From a bacterium (lineage in GTDB: Bacteria > Vulcanimicrobiota > Vulcanimicrobiia > Vulcanimicrobiales > Vulcanimicrobiaceae): 64,000 nucleotides of DNA. The stretch spans positions 40,886-104,885 of the forward strand of contig JAKBKY010000008.1 in assembly GCA_021832345.1 (NCBI GenBank), in the 5' to 3' direction. Shown one piece after another: positions 44,289-56,019 of this stretch. Made by a program: the position numbers and the translations under genes. The notes beneath the pieces were generated by a model. It searched no databases, was not told the DNA's origin, and saw only the letters and a program-made list of their open reading frames with translations. Numbering within the stretch: position 1 is the first letter of the stretch; each line of letters opens with the position of its first letter.

Positions 44289-45470
44289 CTAGCGAGGGGC
44301 GCTTGGATTGCCCTTGCCCACGAGCGCGCGAGCGATGACCAGGCGCTGGATCTGCTGGGTTCCCTCGTAGATCTGCGTGATCTTGGCGTCGCGCATCATG
44401 CGCTCGACCGGATACTCCGCGGAGTAACCAAAGCCCCCGAGCACCTGGACGGCGTCCGTTGTGACGGCCATCGCCACGTCCCCGCACTTCAGTTTGGCCA
44501 TCGCCGCCCACAGGGAGACGTCGGCGGCACCCTCATCGCACTTGCGTGCGGCCTCGTAGAGCAGCAGGCGGGCGGCCTCGACCTCGGTCTGCATATCGGC
44601 CAGCATGAAGCCGACCCCCTGATGCTGACCGATGGGCCGGCCGAAGGCGATGCGCTCCTTGGCGTAGTTGGTGGCATACTCCAGCGCCCCGGCAGCGATG
44701 CCCAACGCCTGCGCGGCGATCCCCGGACGCGATTTGTCGAGTACCTTCATTGCGATCTTGAATCCCACGCCTTCTTCGCCAATACGGTTGGCGGCGGGAA
44801 CTTCGCACCCGTCGAAGGTCAGTTCGACGGTCGGGGAGCCTCGAATCCCCATCTTTCTCTCTTTCTTGCCGACGTGAAACCCCTTGAAGTCCTTCTCAAC
44901 GATGAAGGCGCTGATGCCGGCGGCGCCCTTGCTCGGATCGGTGACGGCGAAGACGCAGATCACATCGGCGACGCTGCCATGGGTGATCCAGATCTTCTGT
45001 CCGTCGAGAATGTAGGTGTCACCGCGGCGCACGGCCTTGGTTCGCATCGATCCGGCGGCGTCGGAGCCGCTGGAGGCCTCGGTGAGCGCATAGGCGGCGA
45101 TCCATTGCCCACTTGCCAACTTGGGCAGATACTGCCGCTTCTGCTCTTCGCTTCCGCCGATCAGGATGGGCAGCATGCCGAGCTCCTGGACGGCGACGAT
45201 CAGGGAACTCGAGGCGCATGCCTTGGCGATCTCTTCGACGACCTTCACGTACGTCACGAAGCTTCCGCCAAGCCCGCCGTACTCGGCCGGGATGGGAATG
45301 CCGAGGAGGTCGTTTTCAGCGAAGAGGGCTTTGAGATCGTAGGGAAACTCGGCGCTCTCGTCGATCTGTGCGGCTCGCGGTGCGACTTTTTTCGCAACAA
45401 GTTCGCGGACGACCGCAAGCATCATGGCTTCTTCTTCGGAGGTGGTGGGCGAGCCGGCGACGACGGACAT
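44289..45470 (-). CDS. Acyl-CoA dehydrogenase
   Basis: 393 residues from ATG 45470 (AAGGAG seven bases ahead). FAD enzyme making the alpha-beta double bond of acyl-CoA. YALTEASSGSDAAG and the WITHGSVADV flavin region are clear; the catalytic Glu is in IYEGTQQIQRL near the C-terminus, and LGGFGYSAEYPVERMMRD is the family end motif. Resembles short/branched-chain (butyryl/isovaleryl) members. Divergent from the CoA-transferase pair, 59 bp apart, suggesting shared control of short-chain acid use. Confidence 0.93.
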   Translation of the reverse strand: MSVVAGSPTTSEEEAMMLAVVRELVAKKVAPRAAQIDESAEFPYDLKALFAENDLLGIPIPAEYGGLGGSFVTYVKVVEEIAKACASSSLIVAVQELGMLPILIGGSEEQKRQYLPKLASGQWIAAYALTEASSGSDAAGSMRTKAVRRGDTYILDGQKIWITHGSVADVICVFAVTDPSKGAAGISAFIVEKDFKGFHVGKKERKMGIRGSPTVELTFDGCEVPAANRIGEEGVGFKIAMKVLDKSRPGIAAQALGIAAGALEYATNYAKERIAFGRPIGQHQGVGFMLADMQTEVEAARLLLYEAARKCDEGAADVSLWAAMAKLKCGDVAMAVTTDAVQVLGGFGYSAEYPVERMMRDAKITQIYEGTQQIQRLVIARALVGKGNPSAPR

Positions 45471-45529
45471 GGATGCTCTCCTTAAAAAGGACAGGGTTTT
45501 GCTAGGAGTTCGGTTTATCAATCGAACTC

Positions 45530-46291
45530 ATGCAGAAAGTATACCACTCGTGCGCCGAGGCCGTCGCCGACATTGGGAACGGATCGAGCCTGGCCGTCGG
45601 CGGCTTCGGTCTCAACGGGATTCCCCACAATCTGATCGCGGCGTTGCTGGAACAGGGTGCCGCGGACTTGGTCACGGTCTCGAATAACTGCGGAGTGGAC
45701 GGCTGGGGGCTCGGCGTTCTGCTCGACCACAAACGCATCGCTCGCACCACCGGTTCGTACGTCGGCGAGAACAAGGAGTTTGAGCGGCAGTATCTTCACG
45801 GGGAACTCGAGGTTGAGCTGGTTCCGCAGGGCACGCTCGCCGAACGGCTACGGGCCGGCGGCAGCGGTATCCCGGCGTTCTACACCCCGGCCGGTGTGGG
45901 GACTCTCGTGGCCGATGGCGGGCTGCCGTGGAGATACAATCCGGACGGCTCGGTCGCGATCGCATCGCCGCCGAAAGAGACCCGCCTCTTCGATGGGCGA
46001 ACCTATGTGCTTGAGCGCGGCATCGTCTGCGATTTCGCTCTGGTCCGAGCGACCATCGGCGATACGCATGGGAATCTGGTCTTCGCCAAGGCGACGCGCA
46101 ACTTCAATCCGCTCTGCGCGATGGCAGGCAAGATCACGATTGCGGAGGTCGAGCAACTCGTCGAGCCCGGAAGCATCGAACCCGAAGCGGTCCATCTTCC
46201 GGGCATCTTCGTCCAGCGAATCGTCGAAGTCGGCTCTGCAGGTAAGCGCATCGAGCGCGTCACCGTGCGCAAGCGCGAGGGAGGGAAGTAG
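45530..46291 (+). CDS. scoA: 3-oxoacid CoA-transferase, subunit A
   Basis: 253 residues. With subunit B it moves CoA from succinyl-CoA to acetoacetate or a similar 3-oxoacid. [17 protein letters not shown] is the N-terminal CoA-transferase family I signature; [34 protein letters not shown] and FYTPAGVGT follow. Some 20 residues longer than typical subunit A. Two bases before subunit B. Confidence 0.92.
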   Translation: MQKVYHSCAEAVADIGNGSSLAVGGFGLNGIPHNLIAALLEQGAADLVTVSNNCGVDGWGLGVLLDHKRIARTTGSYVGENKEFERQYLHGELEVELVPQGTLAERLRAGGSGIPAFYTPAGVGTLVADGGLPWRYNPDGSVAIASPPKETRLFDGRTYVLERGIVCDFALVRATIGDTHGNLVFAKATRNFNPLCAMAGKITIAEVEQLVEPGSIEPEAVHLPGIFVQRIVEVGSAGKRIERVTVRKREGGK

Positions 46292-46293
46292 CC

Positions 46294-46962
46294 ATGGCAC
46301 TGACGCGTACGCAACTTGCCGCACGGGTTGCTCAAGAGCTGCGGGATGGCCAGTACGTGAACCTCGGAATCGGTCTGCCCACCTTGATCCCGAACTACGT
46401 CCCTGCGGGGATGATGGTCACCCTGCACAGTGAGAACGGGATCCTCGGCACCGGACCCTATCCCTACGAAGGCGAGGAGGATCCCGATCTGATCAACGCG
46501 GGAAAGGAGACGGTGACGTTGCTTGCGGGGGCATCGCTCTTTGATTCGGCGCTCTCGTTTGGCATGATTCGCGGCGGCCACATCGATCTGGCCGTTCTCG
46601 GGGCGATGCAAGTCTCGCAGACGGGCGATCTTGCCAACTGGATGATTCCCGGCAAGGTGGTCAAGGGCATGGGCGGCGCGATGGATCTCGTCCACGGTGC
46701 CAAGCGAGTCATCGTCATGATGGAGCACCTGGCCAAGGGCGGCGAGCATAAGATCGTGCCGGCCTGTTCTTTGCCGCTCACCGGCAAGGGGGTGGTGCAT
46801 CGCATCATTACCGATCTTGCGACGATCGACATCAGCCCGGAAGGCCTACTGTTGCGCGAGGTGGCTCCCGGCGTGAGCGTTGATGAGGTGCGCGCGGCGA
46901 CCGGAGCGCCGTTGCTCACGCCTATGCCGCCGGCGCAGATGCAGATTCCAACGGGCGTTTAA
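46294..46962 (+). CDS. scoB: 3-oxoacid CoA-transferase, subunit B
   Basis: 222 residues. The catalytic Glu that carries the CoA thioester lies in [32 protein letters not shown] is the second family motif. Forms an alpha2-beta2 enzyme with ScoA. The stop TAA (46960-46962) is the left TA of a 166 bp repeat. Confidence 0.93.
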   Translation: MALTRTQLAARVAQELRDGQYVNLGIGLPTLIPNYVPAGMMVTLHSENGILGTGPYPYEGEEDPDLINAGKETVTLLAGASLFDSALSFGMIRGGHIDLAVLGAMQVSQTGDLANWMIPGKVVKGMGGAMDLVHGAKRVIVMMEHLAKGGEHKIVPACSLPLTGKGVVHRIITDLATIDISPEGLLLREVAPGVSVDEVRAATGAPLLTPMPPAQMQIPTGV

Positions 46963-47125
46963 CAGGTTGCGGGGAAAGGCCCGCACATCTCTCGCACCCC
47001 GCTTTTGGTCGCTTTCGTCGTCGCTCGTTGCTGAAATGACGCGGTCATTCTGCGCTCCTCGCTCCTCGAAACCGCCTCAAAACCACGGCGCGATAGCCGC
47101 ACCAGCCTTTTCCCGCGACCTGTTA
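46960..47125. repeat. TA-bounded palindromic element, type ACAGGTTGCGGG, copy 1
   Basis: 166 bp. Ends TAACAGGTTGCGGGGAAA and TTTTCCCGCGACCTGTTA are inverted repeats. It matches the copy at 63614 with a single base change (position 12 of the element). The minus strand holds GGAGCGAGGAGCGC, an AATGACC/GTCATT hairpin and GCGACGACGAAAG, the altered core of the family. Lies in the stop codon of scoB; no gene inside. Confidence 0.9.
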
Positions 47126-47193
47126 ATGCTGGGCAAGACTCGGCTGTGGCAAGCTAGCCGCAACGAACTTCGCGTCGTACTTAAAGAGACATC

Positions 47194-47451
47194 ATGTTAG
47201 CTACGCCCCGGCGCTCATTCCCGGTCTCTCTCGCACTGGTTCTCGGTCTGCTCCTCGGCTCCACGTTAACCGGTATCGCGTTTGCCGCATACCAACCGCA
47301 CATGATCGCAGCGCTATCGTCGTTGCGTGTCGCTCGCGGGCAGCTCGAAGTCGCCGTGCATAACAAGGGCGGTCATCGGGTGCGCGCCATAGCGCTCGTC
47401 AATGCCGCCATCAAGCAAGTGAACATAGGCATTCGGGTCGGTAACCGCTAA
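47194..47451 (+). CDS. Small exported or membrane-anchored protein with NKGGHR motif
   Basis: 85 residues. A hydrophobic N-terminal segment (VSLALVLGLLLGSTLTGIAFA) is a signal peptide or anchor. The rest is one helical pair, MIAALSSLRVARGQLEVAVH and VRAIALVNAAIKQVNIGI, joined by NKGGHR. Small secreted proteins with this helix-NKGGHR-helix layout occur in several bacterial groups; function unknown. Its last 4 bases overlap the end of the convergent GNAT gene. Confidence 0.65.
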   Translation: MLATPRRSFPVSLALVLGLLLGSTLTGIAFAAYQPHMIAALSSLRVARGQLEVAVHNKGGHRVRAIALVNAAIKQVNIGIRVGNR

Positions 47452-47996
47452 GGCGTCCTGCGCGGCGCAATGATCGCGTAGACGATCGCGTTGTGGAACT
47501 GCCCGTGATGCAGGAAGTAGTCTTGGAGCGTTGCCTCGGCAGTCAAGCCGAGGCGCTCCGGGACGGCCCGGCTTGCAAGGTTTTCCTCGGCACAGAGGAT
47601 CGCAACGCGGTGTAAGCCGAGCTGCTCGAATCCATACTCGATCAGCGCGCGGGCGGCGCGAGTGGCGAGGCCGCGTCCTCGGGCGCAGCGAGCCAGCCAG
47701 TAGCCGATCTCCGCCCTGCGTTGGATTGCAGAGATTGCATGCAGGCTGATGACGCCGGCCGGCTTGCCCTCCCACACGATGCAGAAGACGGCTTCGCGAC
47801 CTGCCGCGCGGTTGTCGGCCATACGCTGCAAGGCCGTAGCCATCGTGGCTTCATCCGGCGTTTCGTCGATCCAGATGAGCCAACGCCTTAGATCCTCACG
47901 ATCGGCCTCGATGAGTTCATAGAGCGGCCGGGTGTGGGAGGGCGCAATCGGTTCAAGGCAGAGTTGCGCATCGATCCGGATGCTCTCGCTGGTCAC
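47448..47996 (-). CDS. GNAT acetyltransferase, RimJ/RimL-like
   Basis: 182 residues. RimJ/RimL layout: AEIGYWLARCARGRGLATRA is the strand-4 to acetyl-CoA loop, followed by LGLHRVAILCAEENLASRAV, where Asn and Ser/Ala typify the family. Acetylates an N-terminal or small-molecule amine; target unknown. Coupled to the ABC exporter by an ATGA overlap. Confidence 0.85.
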   Translation of the reverse strand: MTSESIRIDAQLCLEPIAPSHTRPLYELIEADREDLRRWLIWIDETPDEATMATALQRMADNRAAGREAVFCIVWEGKPAGVISLHAISAIQRRAEIGYWLARCARGRGLATRAARALIEYGFEQLGLHRVAILCAEENLASRAVPERLGLTAEATLQDYFLHHGQFHNAIVYAIIAPRRTP

Positions 47997-49810
47997 GGCA
48001 GTACGTCTGCCGGCTGATCGCGGAACTGGGTTCGGTAGAGCCGTGCGTAGACGCCGCTTGCGGCCAGAAGCTGGGGATGAGTGCCGCGTTCGACGATACG
48101 TCCTCGCTCCAGGACGAAGATGACGTCGGCGGCAGCGACGGTTGAGAGGCGGTGCGCGATCACGAGGCTCGTGCGATTGCGCATGAGCCGTTCCAGTGCG
48201 CTCTGAATAGCGGCTTCGTTATGGGAGTCGAGTTGGCTCGTGGCTTCGTCGAGGATGAGAATGCGCGGGTCCTTGAGGAGGACTCGCGCGATGGCTAAGC
48301 GCTGGCGCTCGCCGCCGGAGAGCTTGTGCCCGCGCTCGCCCACCATCGTCGCGTAGCCCTCGGGAAGCCCGGCGACGAACTCATGGATGTTGGCGGCTTG
48401 GGCCGCAGCTTCGATCTCACTTTGACTCGCTTCGGGCTTGGCATAGCGCAGATTGTTGCCGATCGTGTCGTGGAAGAGATAGGTCTCCTGCGTAACGATG
48501 CCGATCTGCCGGCGCAGTGATTCCAGGGTCACGCTATGGAGGTCGTGCCCGTCGATCGTGATGCTTCCCGCAGTCGGATCGTAGAAGCGCGGCACAAGCT
48601 GGGCGATCGTCGTCTTGCCGGCCCCCGACGCACCGACCAAGGCTGCAACCTGGCCCGGTTCGATCTGCAGACTTACATCGTGCAGGGACGTGCGGCTGCT
48701 ATCGTACGAGAAGTCAACGTGATGGAACTCAAGCTCTCCGCGCACGCGGTCGAGCACGACGGCGCCCTTGGGTTCATACTCCTCCGGCTTCATATCGAGA
48801 TAGTCGAAGATACGTTCGAAGACGGCAAGCGCGCTGACGATCTGCACCTGGATGCCCGCCAGCGATGCGGCTGGGCCGTAGAGCCGTCCTTGAATGAACT
48901 GGACGAACGCGACGATGACGCCGACCTGTAAGCTGCCCATGATCGTCATCCAACCGCCGCCGAACCATACGAGGGCCGGTCCGATCACCACCATCGCCGT
49001 GACCGAAGCGATAAACCAGCGACCGACCATGGCAAGGTTAATCTCAAGGTTCATCAAGCTGGTCCCGACATCGAAGAAGCGCTTGCGCTCGTAGTCTTCG
49101 CGCGCGAACGACTTGATCAGCGTGATGCCGGAGATGGAGAGCGTCTCTTGCGTAATCGATTCGATCTCGTCGCGCTTCTCGCGCGTGTGCTTTCGAATCG
49201 TGTACATTCGCCGGCCGACCGGCGAGAGCGGGAGAATCATCAGGGGGACGATGGCGACCGATAAGAGCGCTAGGCGCCAATCCCAGACGAACATGGCAAT
49301 CAGCGTGGTCAGGATCATCACGACGTTGGTGACGATACTGGTGAGCGTACCGGTCACGACGTTGTCGATATTGTCGACATCGTTCGAGACGCGATTCATG
49401 ATCTCGCCGGTCTTGGTGCCGGTAAAGAACGACACCGGCATCCGATGGAGATGGTTGACTAGGCGCGTGCGGATGTCGCGCATGATGCCTTCGCCGACCA
49501 CCGAGTTCCAATAGCCCTGTACGACGCCGATGAGATTGGCCGCCATCGCTGCGGCGAGGATGATCCCGACGTCGATCCCCAACTCCCGCAGGTTCCGATG
49601 CGGGATCGCCGAGTCGATGATCCGGGCGGTCATGAAGCCTGGGACCAGGCCGATGATCGCTCCCAGGACGATGCAGAAGAGGACGAGCGCCTCTTGGCGC
49701 CAGTACGGCGAGAAGAGGGCGCCGATGCGCTTGAGGTCGGCACGGCGACGAATCTTAGGCTTGTCGGACTGATACATGTTCGACCACATCAGCCCGTGTC
49801 CGCTCATCAT
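47993..49810 (-). CDS. ABC exporter, fused permease-ATPase (MsbA/multidrug type)
   Basis: 605 residues. N-terminal six-helix exporter domain (LVLFCIVLGAIIGLVPGFMT onward, with FTGTKTGEIMNRVSNDVDNI at the coupling-helix region). C-terminal ATPase: Walker A VGASGAGKTT, Q-loop VTQETYLFHDT, signature KLSGGERQRLAIARVLL, Walker B ILILDEATSQLD, His switch VIAHRLSTV. Homodimeric export of lipid or drug. Several early ATGs exist (49810 to 49777). Followed by the GNAT gene. Confidence 0.93.
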   Translation of the reverse strand: MMSGHGLMWSNMYQSDKPKIRRRADLKRIGALFSPYWRQEALVLFCIVLGAIIGLVPGFMTARIIDSAIPHRNLRELGIDVGIILAAAMAANLIGVVQGYWNSVVGEGIMRDIRTRLVNHLHRMPVSFFTGTKTGEIMNRVSNDVDNIDNVVTGTLTSIVTNVVMILTTLIAMFVWDWRLALLSVAIVPLMILPLSPVGRRMYTIRKHTREKRDEIESITQETLSISGITLIKSFAREDYERKRFFDVGTSLMNLEINLAMVGRWFIASVTAMVVIGPALVWFGGGWMTIMGSLQVGVIVAFVQFIQGRLYGPAASLAGIQVQIVSALAVFERIFDYLDMKPEEYEPKGAVVLDRVRGELEFHHVDFSYDSSRTSLHDVSLQIEPGQVAALVGASGAGKTTIAQLVPRFYDPTAGSITIDGHDLHSVTLESLRRQIGIVTQETYLFHDTIGNNLRYAKPEASQSEIEAAAQAANIHEFVAGLPEGYATMVGERGHKLSGGERQRLAIARVLLKDPRILILDEATSQLDSHNEAAIQSALERLMRNRTSLVIAHRLSTVAAADVIFVLERGRIVERGTHPQLLAASGVYARLYRTQFRDQPADVLP

Positions 49811-49882
49811 ACTCTTAAGGACACCTCAACCCAGAACCACCGATTTCGATCAATGGTTCACAACGGCGGCGCGATGGATGGC

Positions 49883-50254
49883 TCAGCGGGCAGGTGCGGT
49901 CAACTGGTGGAGGGTGATCTTGTTGCCCTCCGGATCGCGAAACGAGCCAAGCTTGCAGACCGGCGTTTCGTGAATCTCGGGCGTTGGGATGCCGTGCTTG
50001 CCCAGATCCGCAAAACTGCGCTCGATGTCGTCGACTTCAAAGGCCACGGCGGCGCAGCTCCCCGGTGCTACTTCCATCCAATCGCTGGTCATGAGGCTGA
50101 AACATCCGCTCCCGATCTGGGCTTCGGCATACTTTTCGGTGCCGTCTTCGCAGTAGGGATCGGAGAACGTCAGCCCCAGCACACCGGTATAGAAGCGTCG
50201 CAGCGCTGCGACGTCGCGTGCGGGATAGGCCGTAAAGGCGATCGCTGTGATCAT
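49883..50254 (-). CDS. VOC/glyoxalase-fold protein
   Basis: 123 residues, a single VOC unit: AIAFTAYPARDVAALRRFYT opens the first beta-alpha-beta module, VAFEVDDIERSFADLGKHG the second, and FRDPEGNKITLHQL the C-terminal metal-ligand strand. Could be glyoxalase, dioxygenase-like or a resistance protein. Starts 1 base after the dnaJ stop, so it is probably the last gene of the dnaK transcript. Confidence 0.85.
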   Translation of the reverse strand: MITAIAFTAYPARDVAALRRFYTGVLGLTFSDPYCEDGTEKYAEAQIGSGCFSLMTSDWMEVAPGSCAAVAFEVDDIERSFADLGKHGIPTPEIHETPVCKLGSFRDPEGNKITLHQLTAPAR

Positions 50255-50255
50255 C

Positions 50256-51257
50256 TCACTTCTTTCCGTTGCGTAGGCTCGCCAGCTCCTTGAAGAGTTT
50301 CTTCTCTTTCTCCGAGAGATTGGTTGGGAGCTGCCCGATGAGGCGAACGTATTGATCGCCCGCGCCGGTGCCCTTGACCTTCGGCATCCCTTTACCGGCG
50401 AGGCGCAGCGTACGATGGTTCTGCGTGCCGGCGGGGATGGTCATGCTCACTTGCCCTGCCATCGTCGGAACTTTGACGTCGGCGCCGAGGATGAGGTCGT
50501 AGATACTCACCGGAAGATCAACGTAGAGATCTTCGCCCTTGCGCTTGTAGGTCGGATCCTCTTGGAGATTCACGATGAGAAAGAGATCGCCGTTAGGGCC
50601 GCCGTTGGTGCCGGCGCCGCCTTGACCTGTGAGGCGGATACGCTGGCCGTCTCCGATCCCTTTGGGGATGGTGACATCAAACTTCTTGCTCGCGAGGATA
50701 TGGCCGGTACCATGGCAGACTGGGCAGATGCGCCCGCTATCGGTCCCGGTGCCGTGACAGCGCCGGCATGCGTCCTCAAGTTTCAGCGAGACGGACTTCT
50801 TGCCGCCGTCGTAGGCATCGCGTAAGCCAAGCTCGATCGTTGTCTCGAGATCCTGTCCGCGACGAGCGAATGGCCCGGCGGTCTGCGAGGTCTGGCGCCG
50901 GCCGATCCCGGAGAAGAACATATCGAAGAAGTCGGAGAAGCCGCTGGGAGCGCCGGCGCCGCCAAAATCGAAGGTGGCGTCGCCCGCCTGGGAACGATAG
51001 CGGCGCTGCTGATCCGCCTGCTGCGCGGCTTGCTGCCAATCGCTGCCCAGAACGTCATACTTGCGGCGCTTCTCGGGGTCGCCCAGCACTTCGTAGGCTT
51101 CCTGGATATCCTTGAATTTCTCTTCGGCCGCTTTGGAGTTGTCCAGGTTGGCATCCGGGTGCCATTTTCGGGCAAGCCGCCGATACGCGGATTTGATCTC
51201 CTTCTCGGGCGCGTTCTTCGGAACGCCGAGTACGGCGTAGTAGTCTTTGTAGTTCAT
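50256..51257 (-). CDS. dnaJ: DnaJ-type cochaperone with half zinc domain
   Basis: 333 residues. J domain at the N-terminus with the HPD triad in [11 protein letters not shown]; Gly/Phe-rich linker ([20 protein letters not shown]); then only two C-x2-C-x-G-x-G units (CRRCHGTG and CPVCHGTG) instead of four; then the C-terminal beta domains ([29 protein letters not shown]). The short zinc module is intermediate between DnaJ and CbpA. Stimulates DnaK ATPase. ATGA overlap with grpE. Confidence 0.9.
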   Translation of the reverse strand: MNYKDYYAVLGVPKNAPEKEIKSAYRRLARKWHPDANLDNSKAAEEKFKDIQEAYEVLGDPEKRRKYDVLGSDWQQAAQQADQQRRYRSQAGDATFDFGGAGAPSGFSDFFDMFFSGIGRRQTSQTAGPFARRGQDLETTIELGLRDAYDGGKKSVSLKLEDACRRCHGTGTDSGRICPVCHGTGHILASKKFDVTIPKGIGDGQRIRLTGQGGAGTNGGPNGDLFLIVNLQEDPTYKRKGEDLYVDLPVSIYDLILGADVKVPTMAGQVSMTIPAGTQNHRTLRLAGKGMPKVKGTGAGDQYVRLIGQLPTNLSEKEKKLFKELASLRNGKK

Positions 51258-51796
51258 CCGTGGCGTTTAGCGACGATGACTCGAGCGGGCCGTAGGAGCT
51301 CTTCACCGAGGACATAGCCCTTTTGGGCGACATCCACGACCGTGTCGTCGGCGACATCACCGTGTGCCGCCACGGTGCCGATCGCCTCGGCCACGCGCGG
51401 GTCGAACGGCTTATCCTTGACGTCGATGGTGCGGGCACCTTCGGCGGTAAGAATGGCTTCGAAGCCGCGCAGGGTCTGTTCGACACCGCCGCGCAGACCA
51501 TCCGAAGCGGTATCGTACTGCAGTGCGCGTTCGAGATTATCAATGACGGGAAGGAACTTCTCCAAGAGCATTCGCCGGTGTCCCGATACGAGGTTCTCGA
51601 TGTCTCGTTGCATCCGCCGCTTGTAATTTTCAAAATCCGCCATCGCGAGGAGGAACTTGTTGTGGTTCTCCTCGGAGCGCGCAACGGCGCCGGCGAGTTG
51701 CTCTCGCAGTTCCTCCAGCGAAGGCTCGGAGGTTGTGGCTGAACTCTGGGCAGTGTCGAAGCCTGCCGGATCGGTGGTGGTCTGTTCGTCAAACAT
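51254..51796 (-). CDS. grpE: Nucleotide exchange factor GrpE
   Basis: 180 residues. Long N-terminal helix ([20 protein letters not shown] then [18 protein letters not shown]), four-helix part with [12 protein letters not shown], and the C-terminal beta domain with [18 protein letters not shown]. Releases ADP from DnaK. Lies between dnaK (96 bp upstream) and dnaJ. Confidence 0.94.
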   Translation of the reverse strand: MFDEQTTTDPAGFDTAQSSATTSEPSLEELREQLAGAVARSEENHNKFLLAMADFENYKRRMQRDIENLVSGHRRMLLEKFLPVIDNLERALQYDTASDGLRGGVEQTLRGFEAILTAEGARTIDVKDKPFDPRVAEAIGTVAAHGDVADDTVVDVAQKGYVLGEELLRPARVIVAKRHG

Positions 51797-51892
51797 GCGT
51801 TCTCGTCGTAAGGGCGAGGTGAAGAAATATGGGCGGGCCGATCGTGGGGGGCGTTGCCGATATGCTCGCGCGCCGCCCCCTACCGGCAGGAC

Positions 51893-53749
<1,857 letters not shown>

Positions 53750-53879
53750 GTTAAATTCCTCTTCGTTAGTGCCCGAGCCGACCTGGACCAGCGTGCGTGG
53801 ATCGTCGATCACCGAAGCTGCGATCGACCCCGACGACGCCTTGCCGCTTATGGGAGGCTCTAAGGAGGTTACCGCCCCA

Positions 53880-53908
53880 TTCTACAGGATTGAGGCGCAG
53901 TTTGTTAC
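53880..53908 (-). promoter_or_regulatory. Possible sigma-70-like promoter of dnaK
   Basis: On the minus strand TAGAAT (53880-53885) is one base from the -10 consensus. A weak -35-like TAACAA lies 17 bases upstream. It would give a leader of about 120 bases. It lies just after the hairpin at 53927, so dnaK would have its own start despite following degP. Confidence 0.3.
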
Positions 53909-53926
53909 ACCGCTCATGACACGGAA

Positions 53927-53953
53927 GGGGGCCCTGCTGGTTGCAGGGCCCCC
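53927..53953 (-). terminator. GC-rich hairpin after the DegP-type protease gene
   Basis: Perfect 11-bp stem GGGGGCCCTGC / GCAGGGCCCCC with a five-base loop, 26 bases beyond the protease stop. It lacks a long T-run (CCTTCC follows), so it may be a weak terminator or a processing signal. Confidence 0.6.
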
Positions 53954-53978
53954 TCGTAGGTCGACGACCGTCCTGCCG

Positions 53979-55193
53979 CTAGGGTTGCTGCTGGATGGGC
54001 ATCGCCGCCGGCCGGTTGCCGAGCTTGACGGCGATGAACTTCTTGAGCCCCTGGGCCCAGACGTCCAAGCGGACCTCATCGCCGGGTTTCATCGCGGCGA
54101 TCTCCTTCTGGAGGGCTCCTACCGTGCTGACGGGCTTCCCGTTGACCCGGAGAATCACGTCACCGGGTTGGATGCCCGCGCGATCGGCTGGAGATCCGGG
54201 CACGACATCGATGACCGGGACGCCGTTCTTCCCAGTGTAGCCGATCTGGTTGCGCAGACCCGGGGTCAGCGGCCGCATCAGGATGCCGAGGTAGCCTTGC
54301 CCCGTCCCCTGTTGGATTCCGGGATGTTTCTCAAGCTCCGCGACCACGGTCTTCACGGTGTTCGACGGGATCGCGAAACCGATGCCTTGCGCATAGGCCG
54401 AACGTACGGTCGACTGGTTGATCCCGATGACCTTCCCGTTGATGTTCAGCAACGGACCGCCGGAGTTGCCCGGGTTGATCTGGGCTGAGGTCTGCAGGAG
54501 GCCCTTGAAATCGATGATCTGCCCGCTCTCGTTGGGGATATGCTCTGAGCGATCGAAGGCGGAGACGATGCCGAGGGTCACCGTCTGTTGGAGTTGGAGC
54601 GGTTCGCCGATGGCGATGGCCCACTGGCCCTGCTGCAACTTATCGGAGTCGGCGAGTTGGAGCGGCGGCGGAAGCTTTGCGTAGTTGTTCACCTTGATGA
54701 TCGCGATGTCCGCGCCGACGCTGGCAGCCACCAGATGCGCCGGTATCTTGTTGCCGTTGGCAAAGATGACGGTCATCTTCGTGACCTTGGCGTTATTGGG
54801 CGGTAGCACCACGTGCGCGTTGGTGACGATCAGCCCGTTCGAAGAGTAAACGAAGCCTGAGCCCGAGGCAGCCTCTTTATAGGGCTGCACCACTTCGGGA
54901 CCCTGCTGGCCGAAGAACTGTTGGAAGAGCGGGTTGAACGGCGTGTAACGCTTGCCGTTGATCTGGACGTCGATGGCGACGACCGAGCCTTTGGTGCGCT
55001 TGACTGCGCTCACGATGCGGGCTTGGTCGCTTACGCCCTGCAGCGGCGCCGCTGCGACTGCGGCAGGCGGCGTGTGGTTGGGGCCGGCGATGTTCGGAAA
55101 ATGTGTGCTCGCGTAGAGCATCATGACGAAGCTACCGATGATGGCGCCGACCAAGGCGACGATGATGGTCGGGAGAAGGCGTTTTTTTGTCAT
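53979..55193 (-). CDS. Membrane-anchored S1C serine protease (DegP/HtrA type)
   Basis: 404 residues from ATG 55193; a TTG at 55232 with AGGAAAG ahead is an alternative. An N-terminal anchor (LLPTIIVALVGAIIGSFVMM) is followed by a trypsin-like domain. The triad is His in VTNAHVV, Asp in GADIAII and Ser in PGNSGGPLL. One PDZ domain ends the chain (GVPVIDVVPGSPADRAGI to VRLDVWAQGLKKF). Periplasmic quality control. Upstream of dnaK, so the two stress genes are neighbours. Confidence 0.92.
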   Translation of the reverse strand: MTKKRLLPTIIVALVGAIIGSFVMMLYASTHFPNIAGPNHTPPAAVAAAPLQGVSDQARIVSAVKRTKGSVVAIDVQINGKRYTPFNPLFQQFFGQQGPEVVQPYKEAASGSGFVYSSNGLIVTNAHVVLPPNNAKVTKMTVIFANGNKIPAHLVAASVGADIAIIKVNNYAKLPPPLQLADSDKLQQGQWAIAIGEPLQLQQTVTLGIVSAFDRSEHIPNESGQIIDFKGLLQTSAQINPGNSGGPLLNINGKVIGINQSTVRSAYAQGIGFAIPSNTVKTVVAELEKHPGIQQGTGQGYLGILMRPLTPGLRNQIGYTGKNGVPVIDVVPGSPADRAGIQPGDVILRVNGKPVSTVGALQKEIAAMKPGDEVRLDVWAQGLKKFIAVKLGNRPAAMPIQQQP

Positions 55194-55299
55194 GCTGGTG
55201 TTTATTCGATCTCTCGGGGAGAAGTGGAGCAATCTCTGGCTTTCCTACCCAGAGAATGGCAAAAAGTCGCGCTGGACCTGCAGGGGCCGGGCAAGGTTC

Positions 55300-56011
<712 letters not shown>

Positions 56012-56019
<8 letters not shown>

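Noticed and set aside
44166..45485. 439-residue plus-strand open frame opposite the acyl-CoA dehydrogenase
   Set aside because: Gly/His/Asp-rich antisense artefact; the minus-strand gene has all family motifs.
46880..47200. Plus-strand ORF with APRFWSLSSSLVAEMTRSFC repeated at 63621
   Set aside because: It is the translation of the non-coding 166-bp repeat in both places, not a gene family.
53750..53978. Search for a CIRCE (HrcA) operator ahead of dnaK
   Set aside because: No TTAGCACTC/GAGTGCTAA inverted repeat is present.
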